From an uncultured Granulosicoccaceae bacterium (GTDB lineage: Bacteria; Pseudomonadota; Gammaproteobacteria; Granulosicoccales; Granulosicoccaceae): DNA of 63,240 bases. The notes beneath the pieces are model-generated. The model saw only the letters and a list, made by a program, of their open reading frames with translations. It made no database searches and was not told the origin of the DNA. Shown in pieces: positions 27,565-35,245 of this stretch. The translations under genes were made by a program, and so were the position numbers. Every line of letters starts with the position of its first letter. Position 1 is the first letter of the stretch. The stretch lies in the NCBI GenBank assembly GCA_938035125.1, contig CALHNS010000053.1, forward strand, positions 1-63,240, written 5' to 3'.

Positions 27565-28239
27565 ATGACGTTCTCTGTTGTTGCTCGTTGCGCCGATACG
27601 GGCATGTTTGGCTTAGCCATCAGCTCATCATCACCGGCGGTGGCCGCACGTTGTTCATTTGCGCAAGCAGGTGTGGGTGCAGTGGCAAGCCAAAACGTAA
27701 CCGATCCATCATTGGGTCCGTTTGTATTAAACGCCATGGCAACTGGAAAAAACGCACACGATGCCATTAATCAGTGCGTGAAAAACCACGATCATATGCA
27801 ATACAGACAAGTGCTAGCTGTAGATAAACAGGGTAACACCGCCATACATTCAGGCCCGCAATCATTAGGCATTTGGACACAAGCATCAGATGCAAATGTT
27901 GCCTGCGGAGGTAACCTACTGGATAACTTATCCATCCCGCAAGCGATGGTCGATGCTTTTCTAAATTCAACCGGGCATTTAGGAACGCGCTTAATAGAGG
28001 TTATGAACGCTGGATTAAACGCAGGTGGTGAAGCAGGGCATGTTCATTCGGCAGGGCTAAAATTAGTGGATAAGGTATCGTGGCCAGTAGCTGATCTTCG
28101 AATCGATTGGACGGAAAATTGCCCGATTAAAGAATTGGGTACCTTATGGGGCATCTACCAACCGCAGTTAGATGACTACGTGAAACGTGCGTTGAATCCA
28201 ACCGATGCTCCATCTTATGGTGTACCGGGAGATGAGTAA
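27565..28239 (+). CDS. DUF1028 domain-containing protein (Ntn-hydrolase fold)
   Basis: This 224-residue protein starts TFSVVARCADTGMFGLAISSSSPAVAARCSFAQAGVGAVASQN, the typical DUF1028 opening. The family adopts an N-terminal-nucleophile hydrolase fold and is probably an amidohydrolase, but substrates are not established to my knowledge. It is last in the DUF952-monooxygenase-RidA-DUF1028 unit, which suggests opening of an amide or cyclic imide after oxidation. It converges with the following membrane-protein gene. Confidence 0.86.
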   Translation: MTFSVVARCADTGMFGLAISSSSPAVAARCSFAQAGVGAVASQNVTDPSLGPFVLNAMATGKNAHDAINQCVKNHDHMQYRQVLAVDKQGNTAIHSGPQSLGIWTQASDANVACGGNLLDNLSIPQAMVDAFLNSTGHLGTRLIEVMNAGLNAGGEAGHVHSAGLKLVDKVSWPVADLRIDWTENCPIKELGTLWGIYQPQLDDYVKRALNPTDAPSYGVPGDE

Positions 28240-28307
28240 CTATATGCGCAAGGGTTTCGATCCGCTATCGGAATCGGTATTAGAATGGCGTAGGTACGTT
28301 TGCTAGT

Positions 28308-28946
28308 TCATCCAAACGCTGTGAGCCAAAAAATCGCAACCACGGCGTAACTTAGCGCGGCTAACACCAACAATGCTCTTGATATTTTGCGAGTGCTTCG
28401 CAGCCACAGGAATACCACCATCGCAGCGGCCAAACACAATTCGATAACACTCCAGTGATTGCCATAGTGGGCAGGATCCCAATAAGACACAGGCGAGGAA
28501 TAGATCCAATCGCTGAAGGGCCAAAAATGCGGATGACCATCATCATGGTGCAGTGGTAAATCGGCGAAGCAATGCATTAAAGCGGCCAGCGCCCCAATGG
28601 TAAACGCGTGAACACGCAGCCAATAGGCAATAATCGCAACGCTTGCAAAGATCGGTATGGAATTAGATAGCGCACCAAATCGTTGCCAAGTGGTCGAGAA
28701 ATACCATTCACCCCAAATGACTGAATCTGCAACGCCTTGAGCCTTCGCGATGATAAACATGATAAAAAGGCTGGCATCGGGTAAAAGCGCCCCGACTAAT
28801 GCCGCTACGGTAATTTGCGCACCCGTCAGCATCGGTTCACGCGCTAACTGAGCAGTTTTCTTTGGAGTCTGGCCGCGCCTTGCCAGTGTGGACGCTGCAG
28901 GTAAAAGAACGGCAACAGCCATCAGCATGTGGGTTTGTGTATTCAT
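28308..28946 (-). CDS. YdjM-like membrane-bound putative metal-dependent hydrolase
   Basis: The 212-residue protein has four to five hydrophobic helices and a polar, histidine-rich loop between them. It opens with MNTQTHMLMAVAVLLPA, and the loop FADLPLHHDDGHPHFWPFSDW (about residues 130-150) carries the His/Asp pattern of the YdjM (PF04307) family. These proteins are predicted integral-membrane hydrolases with no assigned substrate. The gene is monocistronic, converging with the DUF1028 gene and divergent from the SDR gene. Confidence 0.72.
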   Translation of the reverse strand: MNTQTHMLMAVAVLLPAASTLARRGQTPKKTAQLAREPMLTGAQITVAALVGALLPDASLFIMFIIAKAQGVADSVIWGEWYFSTTWQRFGALSNSIPIFASVAIIAYWLRVHAFTIGALAALMHCFADLPLHHDDGHPHFWPFSDWIYSSPVSYWDPAHYGNHWSVIELCLAAAMVVFLWLRSTRKISRALLVLAALSYAVVAIFWLTAFG

Positions 28947-29076
28947 ATGCTCTAATCTTATCGAACTTCAACAGACGAAATAATTCGATCTTGTTCTACA
29001 AATCCTTTCTAATTTCCAGTACTTTTATCATTCACCCAATTTATCAATTAACCCTAACCTTTAAAAACATAATCGA

Positions 29077-29829
29077 ATGTCAATAGCAAACTATCCATGC
29101 CTCAAAGATAAAAACGTTCTAATAACTGGCGGAGCCTCAGGGATCGGTGCAGAAATTGTGCGGTCTTTTGCAGCGCAAGGAGCAAAGGTAGGTTTTCTAG
29201 ATGTCAATAAGCAGGCCAGTGAGCAATTAAAGGACGCAACAGAAGGCCTCGTAGATTACGAATTGTGTGATTTACGCGATATCGGTGCACTTCGCGATGC
29301 TGTTTCTGTTTTACGCGAACGGGTAGGACCATTTCAGGTATTGGTGAACAACGCAGCGCATGATGATCGGCACGATTGGAAAACGGTTACGCCAGAATAT
29401 TGGGATGAGCGCATGGCAACCAACATGCGTCATATGTTTTTCGCCATCCAAGCCATCGCTCCCGACATGATCAGTTTAAAGAGTGGTTCAATTATTAATA
29501 TCGGTTCTAATTCATGGTGGGAGGCTGGCGGTGGCTTCCCAGCCTACGCCACTGCCAAATCCTCGGTGCATGGATTAACTAGAACGATGGCGCGCGATTT
29601 AGGTGATCACAGGATACGGGTAAACACCGTTGTGCCAGGATGGATTATGACCGAAAGACAAAAAGAGAAATGGGCAACGCCAGAAGCTTTAGAAAAACAT
29701 CGCGAACGCCAATGCCTGCCTGATTTAATTGATCCGATCTATGTGGCTCGCATGGTGTTGTTTCTAGCGTCTGAACAATCTGCCATGTGCACAGCGAGTA
29801 ACTTTATGGTTGATGCTGGATCTATTTGA
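29077..29829 (+). CDS. Short-chain dehydrogenase/reductase
   Basis: A classical SDR of 250 residues. The cofactor motif is TGGASGIG (17-24), the structural NNAA motif is at about 91-94, and the catalytic residues are S144, Y157 and K161 in YATAK. Asp in LDVNKQ after strand 2 suggests NAD(H) preference over NADP(H). The substrate is unknown. It converges with the HD-domain gene, so its product might act on metabolites of the following oxygenase cluster, but it is on the other strand and not in that operon. Confidence 0.88.
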   Translation: MSIANYPCLKDKNVLITGGASGIGAEIVRSFAAQGAKVGFLDVNKQASEQLKDATEGLVDYELCDLRDIGALRDAVSVLRERVGPFQVLVNNAAHDDRHDWKTVTPEYWDERMATNMRHMFFAIQAIAPDMISLKSGSIINIGSNSWWEAGGGFPAYATAKSSVHGLTRTMARDLGDHRIRVNTVVPGWIMTERQKEKWATPEALEKHRERQCLPDLIDPIYVARMVLFLASEQSAMCTASNFMVDAGSI

Positions 29830-29944
29830 TTTAGATTAAAAACCAGTGTACTAAAGCATATTGATCACAGTCTTCGCTGCCTGTTAATACTGTACAGCTG
29901 CCTCTGTTAAATCAGTAACGATTATCTGCTTCTCATTAAGACTA

Positions 29945-29961
29945 ATGACAGATATTGTCAT
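29945..29961. other. Short perfect inverted repeat between convergent genes
   Basis: ATGACA-GATAT-TGTCAT is a perfect 6-bp inverted repeat with a 5-nt spacer, 7 bp beyond the stop of the HD-domain gene. It is AT-rich and lacks a T-tract, so it could be a weak terminator or a protein-binding site. Confidence 0.4.
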
Positions 29962-29967
29962 AAAGCG

Positions 29968-30540
29968 CTATTGCACATCGCGTTCGCCAAACACCGGTTC
30001 GCGTAAAAAAACTTCTTCAATCATCGGTCGAAAGAAGGATAACGATTCACTCTGATAATGAGGGTCGAAGCAATTCTCATCGTATTTTTCACAAAATTCC
30101 ACCGCTTCATCAAACCAAGGGTTATCGCGGAAACGATCTCGTGTGTTCTTATCAATTCCTGTTTGATCGCCGTAGTAATACATTTGAAAAACACCGTGGG
30201 TTTTAATAATCCAATACAGTTTTTCACTTACGTAGGGGCGAAGAATGGAGGCTGCCATTTCACTGTGAGAATAGGGTGCTAATTCATCGCCAATATCGTG
30301 AACTAAAGCAGCAACCACATAATCAACGGAACGCCCATCACGGTGCGCACGCGTGGCCGATTGCAACGAGTGTTCTAAGCGGGTCACTTTATAACCGCTG
30401 AAAGAGCTTTCAAGGTTTTTTAATGTGGCTTCTATGCGGGCTGGCAACCCTTTCGCGTATTCTTCTTCTAAGGTTTCTAGAAACTCATAGTCTTCTTTGG
30501 TGCCATCTTGCATGCGGGTAAAACTAACAGTGTTCATCAT
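29968..30540 (-). CDS. HD-domain protein with diiron-oxygenase ligand set (PhnZ/MIOX-like)
   Basis: The 190-residue protein has an HD fold. The visible ligand pattern is H57 (LEHSLQSA), H81-D82 (VHDIGD), H92 (SHSEM), H115 (THGVF) and D154 (KYDEN). Six ligands of this arrangement are characteristic of mixed-valent diiron oxygenases (inositol oxygenase, PhnZ, TmpB) rather than simple HD phosphohydrolases. The length equals that of PhnZ-type enzymes. The partner gene 75 bp upstream encodes a PhyH oxygenase, which recalls the PhnY/PhnZ pair that oxidises 2-aminoethylphosphonate. The substrate here is unproven; a nucleotide phosphohydrolase is the alternative. Confidence 0.75.
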   Translation of the reverse strand: MMNTVSFTRMQDGTKEDYEFLETLEEEYAKGLPARIEATLKNLESSFSGYKVTRLEHSLQSATRAHRDGRSVDYVVAALVHDIGDELAPYSHSEMAASILRPYVSEKLYWIIKTHGVFQMYYYGDQTGIDKNTRDRFRDNPWFDEAVEFCEKYDENCFDPHYQSESLSFFRPMIEEVFLREPVFGERDVQ

Positions 30541-30615
30541 GATTCTCTAAAGCGTTTATTCAATCTTATGTGACAAAAATTTAAGCGCTGCTCTACACGT
30601 ACACTTTGTGCAAAT

Positions 30616-31593
30616 CTATGCACACAGGGGGTCTTCCCCATTAGATTCCCAACGGGCGTTGAAAACCGCTTTGGTATCACCACGACCAATACTGTGTCGT
30701 GCTTCTTCCCACTTTGATCGCCAATGTGCAGGGCTGGTTACCACATCATGCGGATTAGCCGTTGATCGAGCCAGAAACTCAGGAAAGCATTCCCGGCCGG
30801 TTGGGTACTGCGGCGGCTGAAAGCGTAAATCAAAGCTCCATCGAATGTTCTCGGTTAAATTGGGCCCGGCGCCATGCCACGTGTTTTTATTTAAAAGCAC
30901 AACACCACCTGCTCGCACCGCTAAATCCACTCGTGGATGTTCTTCTATGAGGCTTGGCGGTATAAAGAGCTCGCCAACACCAGCGCGCCCTGGGCAATGT
31001 TTACCGAGCCCGGCCCAGCGATGGCTACCGGGAATGGCTTGCATACAACCCATCTCTGGTGTGGCATCTGTCATGGCTACCCACACCGTTAATATGGGAG
31101 ACGCTTCTGCGTTTTCTAACACAACGGCTGCATCCTGATGCCAACCGGTGCGCGCCATATTCGAGTTGCCTTGACCAGCGGCATTTAGAGCGCTTTCTGG
31201 TGGCTTTATTCGCGCGTGTTGAACGGGGTTTGATACCACTTCAGGCCCAAGGATAGATTCTGCAATATCCAATAAGGCAGGGTGGGTCAATAAATGAAAT
31301 ACCGCAGGCCCAGCGTGCATGCCAGATTCTTCGGTTAAATCATTTTTTAAAGGCAGAGAAATATCCAAATATTCATAGGCATCGGGGTCATTGGCCACAA
31401 GGTGCGTAAAGCGGTCTTCAAAACTCATTGAATCCCAATTTTCAGTGACTAATTCTCGCGCTTTGGCAACGTCATTGACGAGCTGTGCGTACTCATCAAA
31501 TAGGGGTTTCCGGCTGGCCTCATCTAGCACATCTTCTAGTACTAAAAAGCCATCGCGATGGAAGGCTTCAAGCTGAGCGGCATCTAGTTGCAT
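30616..31593 (-). CDS. Phytanoyl-CoA dioxygenase (PhyH) family oxygenase
   Basis: A 325-residue Fe(II)/2-oxoglutarate oxygenase. Iron ligands are H152 and D154 (GWHQDAAV) and H240 (NTWHGAGPN), and the 2-oxoglutarate arginine is about R251 (ENIRWSFD). A GGGAG ribosome site precedes the ATG. It is not closely similar to the other PhyH protein at 3705-4862. It is first in a likely two-gene unit with the HD-domain protein, so it may hydroxylate a substrate that the HD enzyme then cleaves. The M24 peptidase gene lies upstream on the same strand, 116 bp away. Confidence 0.86.
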   Translation of the reverse strand: MQLDAAQLEAFHRDGFLVLEDVLDEASRKPLFDEYAQLVNDVAKARELVTENWDSMSFEDRFTHLVANDPDAYEYLDISLPLKNDLTEESGMHAGPAVFHLLTHPALLDIAESILGPEVVSNPVQHARIKPPESALNAAGQGNSNMARTGWHQDAAVVLENAEASPILTVWVAMTDATPEMGCMQAIPGSHRWAGLGKHCPGRAGVGELFIPPSLIEEHPRVDLAVRAGGVVLLNKNTWHGAGPNLTENIRWSFDLRFQPPQYPTGRECFPEFLARSTANPHDVVTSPAHWRSKWEEARHSIGRGDTKAVFNARWESNGEDPLCA

Positions 31594-31709
31594 TCGGTGT
31601 CTCCCGATTTAAAAAAGTAAGCTGAATCGTGAAGGCTTTTTAGCACTTTCGATAAATTTTGAACAGTTCTATGCGCGGCATTTATGCCTGAATACGTATA
31701 ATTGAAGCT

Positions 31710-32795
31710 TTAGCACTCGATTAAATGCGCTTCACGCGATAGGTTGGACAAAATCTGTGGTCCATCGGCTCGAATGATGACAATGTCTTCCAGCCGAATA
31801 CCCCATCGATTGGGCAAATAGATGCCCGGTTCAATAGAAAACACCATGCCTTCTTCTAACACCGTTTCAGCGGTTGAAGTGATGTACGGCGGCTCGTGAA
31901 TTTCTATACCCAAACCATGACCTGTTCGATGAGTGAAAAACTCTCCATAGCCTGCTTGCTCTATGACACCACGTGCAGCTAAATCTACCTCTTTCGCAAT
32001 AGCGCCGGGTTTTGCGACACTCATGGCGGCTTGTACAGCCGCTTCCACGGTGGCATAAACTTCGTCATAACCGTCCGGTTTTTCGCCCATCACCGCGCTT
32101 CGGGTCATATCGCTAGGGTAGCCATTAAGTTCACCCCCAATATCCATCACCACCACATCGCCCACTTCTAGGTGGGTCTCACCGGTACTGTGATGAGGGA
32201 AAGCGCCATTGCGGCCAGTACCGATAATGTTAAAAAGCGGTTTGGCGCCAAGCTCTGTAAAACTTGCGCGCACCACGGCTGCTACCTCTAATTCGCTCAT
32301 ACCAGGCTTCATGGCAGCCCAGGCAGCGCGCATGGAAGCATCGGCTACCAGCGCACTTTGTTTTAGTAATTCGAATTCATGTTCATCTTTGCGAAGCCTT
32401 AATGCACCAATGGTCGATTCGCAAAATTGACGCGTCACACCGGGCAGTTCATCCTGCACCAACGCGGCGAAGTCAGCCCGCATGGTTTCATCCAGCACTA
32501 ACGAGGTGGCTTCATTCGCATGACAAGAACTTAGAAGCGTCTGTAAAGACTCATGTGGCCCTTCACTGTCTGACCATTCGTGAAACGGTAAATCGGTTTT
32601 CGATCGATTGCTGGACGCCTCCAATGCAGGCATCAAAAAACCAGCATAAGTTTGCGACACACACAGTAAAAAGGCGCGCTCATCCGCATGAGGAGTAAGC
32701 CCAGTCAGCCAGGCCAAATGAGCGCCTGCACCAATGGCGATGAGGTCCACATTCTCGGTAGCCATCTGTTTACGTAATTGCTCAATTCGGTTCAT
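31710..32795 (-). CDS. M24 family metallopeptidase (Xaa-Pro peptidase/creatinase-like)
   Basis: A pita-bread-fold enzyme of 361 residues with an N-terminal creatinase-like domain and a C-terminal catalytic domain. All five dimetal ligands can be traced: D in VVMDIGG, D in PSDMTRS, H in HRTGHGLGIEIHE, E in SIEPGIY and E in IRLEDIV. It could be an Xaa-Pro dipeptidase or a non-peptidase amidinohydrolase relative; sequence alone does not decide. It is divergent from the TSUP exporter gene with only 60 bp between starts, so the two may share regulation. Confidence 0.87.
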   Translation of the reverse strand: MNRIEQLRKQMATENVDLIAIGAGAHLAWLTGLTPHADERAFLLCVSQTYAGFLMPALEASSNRSKTDLPFHEWSDSEGPHESLQTLLSSCHANEATSLVLDETMRADFAALVQDELPGVTRQFCESTIGALRLRKDEHEFELLKQSALVADASMRAAWAAMKPGMSELEVAAVVRASFTELGAKPLFNIIGTGRNGAFPHHSTGETHLEVGDVVVMDIGGELNGYPSDMTRSAVMGEKPDGYDEVYATVEAAVQAAMSVAKPGAIAKEVDLAARGVIEQAGYGEFFTHRTGHGLGIEIHEPPYITSTAETVLEEGMVFSIEPGIYLPNRWGIRLEDIVIIRADGPQILSNLSREAHLIEC

Positions 32796-32855
32796 GACTG
32801 CGCCTGTCGGTGCTGAGTTCTATTGTGCTCTATCATAGGCACTTCGATCTCATAG

Positions 32856-33608
32856 GTGTACCTTACGTTGGAATTCGGTTTGACTGAAATGCTGCTAACC
32901 ACGGCAGCGTTTTGCATTGGTTTATCAAAAGGCGGCTTGCCTGGAATTGGGATGATAGCGGTGCCGTTGATGTCGTTAGTGATGTCGCCCATCAAAGCGG
33001 CTGCACTGGTGTTACCGATATATATATTGTCTGATATTGTGGGTGTGTATCTTTATCGAAAAGCGTTTGATAAGGAGAATTTAAAAACACTTATACCAGC
33101 AGGTTTAATGGGGGTTGTCATTGGCTGGTTAACCGCATCAATGATTTCAGATTGGGCGGTAGCTCTGCTTATTGGAATTCTAGGTGTAGGTTTTTGTTTA
33201 AACGTTTGGATCCGAAAACCGGTTAATACCGCCGGAAAAAAACCATCGAAATTAGAGGGGTACTTTTGGGGAACTCTTTCAGGCTTTACAAGCTTTGTCG
33301 CACACGCAGGTGCCCCTCCTTATCAAATTTATACGCTGCCGCAAAAAATGCCCAAGCTTGTCTTTGCGGGTACCACAACGATATTATTTGCATGCGTGAA
33401 TGTAGCGAAAATTATCCCCTATTCATTAATAGAGCCTTTCACTTACTCGATGCTCACCACCGCGATGTTTTATCTGCCTGCCGCATTCATTGGTACCATT
33501 GTAGGAAAATGGGGTGTGCACAAGCTCAGTGAACGTTGGTTTTATTTTTGGGTTCATATTGCATTATTCCTTATTTGCAGCCAACTCATCATTCGCTCGT
33601 TCGTGTAG
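32856..33608 (+). CDS. TSUP family membrane transporter (TauE/SafE-like)
   Basis: A 250-residue integral membrane protein with about seven to eight hydrophobic helices. The signature LSKGGLPGIGMIAVPL is in the first repeat and the related GFTSFVAHAGAPPYQIY in the second. TSUP proteins export sulfite, sulfoacetate or other small anions. The start is a GTG; an ATG at codon 12 is possible but would shorten the N terminus relative to relatives. Divergence from the M24 gene and nearness to the oxygenase pair suggest anion handling for that catabolic cluster, which remains inference. Confidence 0.85.
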   Translation: MYLTLEFGLTEMLLTTAAFCIGLSKGGLPGIGMIAVPLMSLVMSPIKAAALVLPIYILSDIVGVYLYRKAFDKENLKTLIPAGLMGVVIGWLTASMISDWAVALLIGILGVGFCLNVWIRKPVNTAGKKPSKLEGYFWGTLSGFTSFVAHAGAPPYQIYTLPQKMPKLVFAGTTTILFACVNVAKIIPYSLIEPFTYSMLTTAMFYLPAAFIGTIVGKWGVHKLSERWFYFWVHIALFLICSQLIIRSFV

Positions 33609-33710
33609 TGCCAGCAACGCTTTAATGTAAGAAAAAAGACGTAGAAATCCCTTGAGTCAACCAGCGCAATTGGTCTAAAGTGGCAATAACGTCACTGGAG
33701 CCCATCAACT

Positions 33711-34466
33711 ATGCGCGCTGGCACGACAAATTCGGTTTCCGAGTGGGTCTCAAAACGCGCGCCAGCGCTTGAAAAGTTGCTTAGCGCCTCAGCCATACTC
33801 GTCGTCAATGGCGATATGGCCTGCAATCGTATTATTCAACATGCGCTCAGCGAACGATGCGCCTTGTTAAAAGTTGTACCCAGTGCAGAAGATGCCGAAG
33901 CCATTCGATTGCAGACGCATTTTGATATTGTTCTTGTTAATACTCAGCTCTCAGGGTTATCAGGATTAAACTGGGTACGACATCTGCGTGATCATGGTGT
34001 ACAAACGCATGTTATCTATTTAAGCGCTGTAGCCGAAACAAACTCTGCCATCGAGGCACTACGAAACGGTGCAGAGGATTTTCTTGCAGAACCGTTCAGT
34101 GAAAGCCAGATAACGCAATCTATTCACCGCTGTCTTTACCGGCAATCGATGGTCATTGAACAAGCATTGTTAATGGCTCGATTGACTAACAATTGCTTTG
34201 GTGCAAATGCAATTGGCGACGAAAAAGAAGTATCTGAAATGACAAGCAGTGAACTATCATCGAACAATAAAACTTCTGAGAACCCATCGCCTTCCTGCAT
34301 GGGTTTTCCAACTGATTGGGCAATAGCAGATGTTGAGCGTTCTCATATCGAGGCGGTATTAAAGTCGGTTAATCACAATAAGTCGGCCGCTGCGCGAATT
34401 TTGGGTGTGTCACGAAAAACGCTAGAGCGTAAGCAACATCGCTGGCACCGCGAATCCAATACATGA
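33711..34466 (+). CDS. Degenerate response regulator with Fis-type DNA-binding domain
   Basis: The 251-residue protein has a receiver-like domain (about 25-140) and a Fis/NtrC-type helix-turn-helix at the C terminus (NHNKSAAARILGVSRKTLERK). The phosphoacceptor aspartate is replaced by N77 (IVLVNTQLSG), and the conserved lysine of the KPF motif is E127 (LAEPF). The acidic pair is also altered (NGD). It is therefore probably phosphorylation-independent. No histidine kinase is adjacent. It lies 158 bp upstream of the formate dehydrogenase operon on the same strand, making that promoter a likely target. Confidence 0.83.
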   Translation: MRAGTTNSVSEWVSKRAPALEKLLSASAILVVNGDMACNRIIQHALSERCALLKVVPSAEDAEAIRLQTHFDIVLVNTQLSGLSGLNWVRHLRDHGVQTHVIYLSAVAETNSAIEALRNGAEDFLAEPFSESQITQSIHRCLYRQSMVIEQALLMARLTNNCFGANAIGDEKEVSEMTSSELSSNNKTSENPSPSCMGFPTDWAIADVERSHIEAVLKSVNHNKSAAARILGVSRKTLERKQHRWHRESNT

Positions 34467-34550
34467 TTGGTAACTTGCTAGTTCATTGTTCGAAAAGCCG
34501 TATGGATAGCAAGCCGGTGTCAATGCAGAACTATTACCTGATATAAGGTA

Positions 34551-34603
34551 GAGACATTTTGTCTCAATATGAGACTATTTGATACTAACTAGACAAAAGT
34601 TAG
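34551..34603 (+). promoter_or_regulatory. Operator-like array upstream of the formate dehydrogenase operon
   Basis: Three alternating half-sites, GAGAC-N5-GTCTC-N5-GAGAC (34551-34575), repeat every 10 bp, one helical turn. A second inverted repeat, CTAACT-N7-AGTTAG, follows at 34585-34603. The array ends about 20 bp before the first gene. Such phased half-sites suggest cooperative binding by a Fis-type regulator, perhaps the protein encoded just upstream. The repeats are directly visible; the regulator is inferred. Confidence 0.6.
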
Positions 34604-34624
34604 CTATATTCCCGCATAAAATTT

Positions 34625-35245
34625 ATGGTGAAAGGGTTCACAAAGCTTTGCCCTGTGTGCAATAGTACCCGTATGGCAGAGGCGATTCCCCTTCATAGCG
34701 ATACGCCAACGATTGGCACGCGGCTACATTTTTCTGCAACTGTGTTACTTGAAAAACGCAAAGTGCAGCGAAAGTTTTGGCATTCGCACTCCTGGTACTT
34801 AGACACAGTGGCTATTGGGGATGCGGTATGTAAAGCCGCTAAGGGTGGAGAATTAGCATACACAAAGAGCACCGGTGACGTGTTTCGCTGGAGCGGGTTT
34901 CAAGTAACGTTATACAAAGACGCCTGCGAACGTTATTGGCACGCACTAATCTCTGATGAACCCAAAATTTATGTGGTTTGTCGTGATTCAGATGCAGAAT
35001 GCGAACCGCACGATGTAACACCATTGTGCATTACGCTTGACTATGACGAAGCGCTTGCGTTTGCTGAAACCGATGATTTAACTCTATCAGCGCCCATTCC
35101 ACCGCAGCTCTATCGTTACATGGAAGACTTCGTACTAGCGCATTATCGACCAGTACCCTTTAAGAAAAGAAAACGTAGAAATTGGTCGAAAGAAGCTGAA
35201 AGTGCTCAAAATCGACGTAATTTCGAAGGTAAGGGCTTCCGTTGA
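34625..35245 (+). CDS. DUF3305 domain-containing protein (formate dehydrogenase cluster)
   Basis: This 206-residue protein carries the DUF3305 core: FSATVLLEKRKVQRKFWHSHSWYLDTVAIGDAV, then SGFQVTLYKDACERYWHALISDEPKIYVVC. It is found in formate dehydrogenase operons of Gamma- and Betaproteobacteria and is thought to assist maturation, though its task is unknown. The basic C terminus (KKRKRRNWSKEAE) resembles its relatives. Two N-terminal cysteines in LCPVCNST could bind metal. The stop codon overlaps the TTG start of the next gene, so the operon is tightly coupled. No clear Shine-Dalgarno precedes the ATG. Confidence 0.85.
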   Translation: MVKGFTKLCPVCNSTRMAEAIPLHSDTPTIGTRLHFSATVLLEKRKVQRKFWHSHSWYLDTVAIGDAVCKAAKGGELAYTKSTGDVFRWSGFQVTLYKDACERYWHALISDEPKIYVVCRDSDAECEPHDVTPLCITLDYDEALAFAETDDLTLSAPIPPQLYRYMEDFVLAHYRPVPFKKRKRRNWSKEAESAQNRRNFEGKGFR

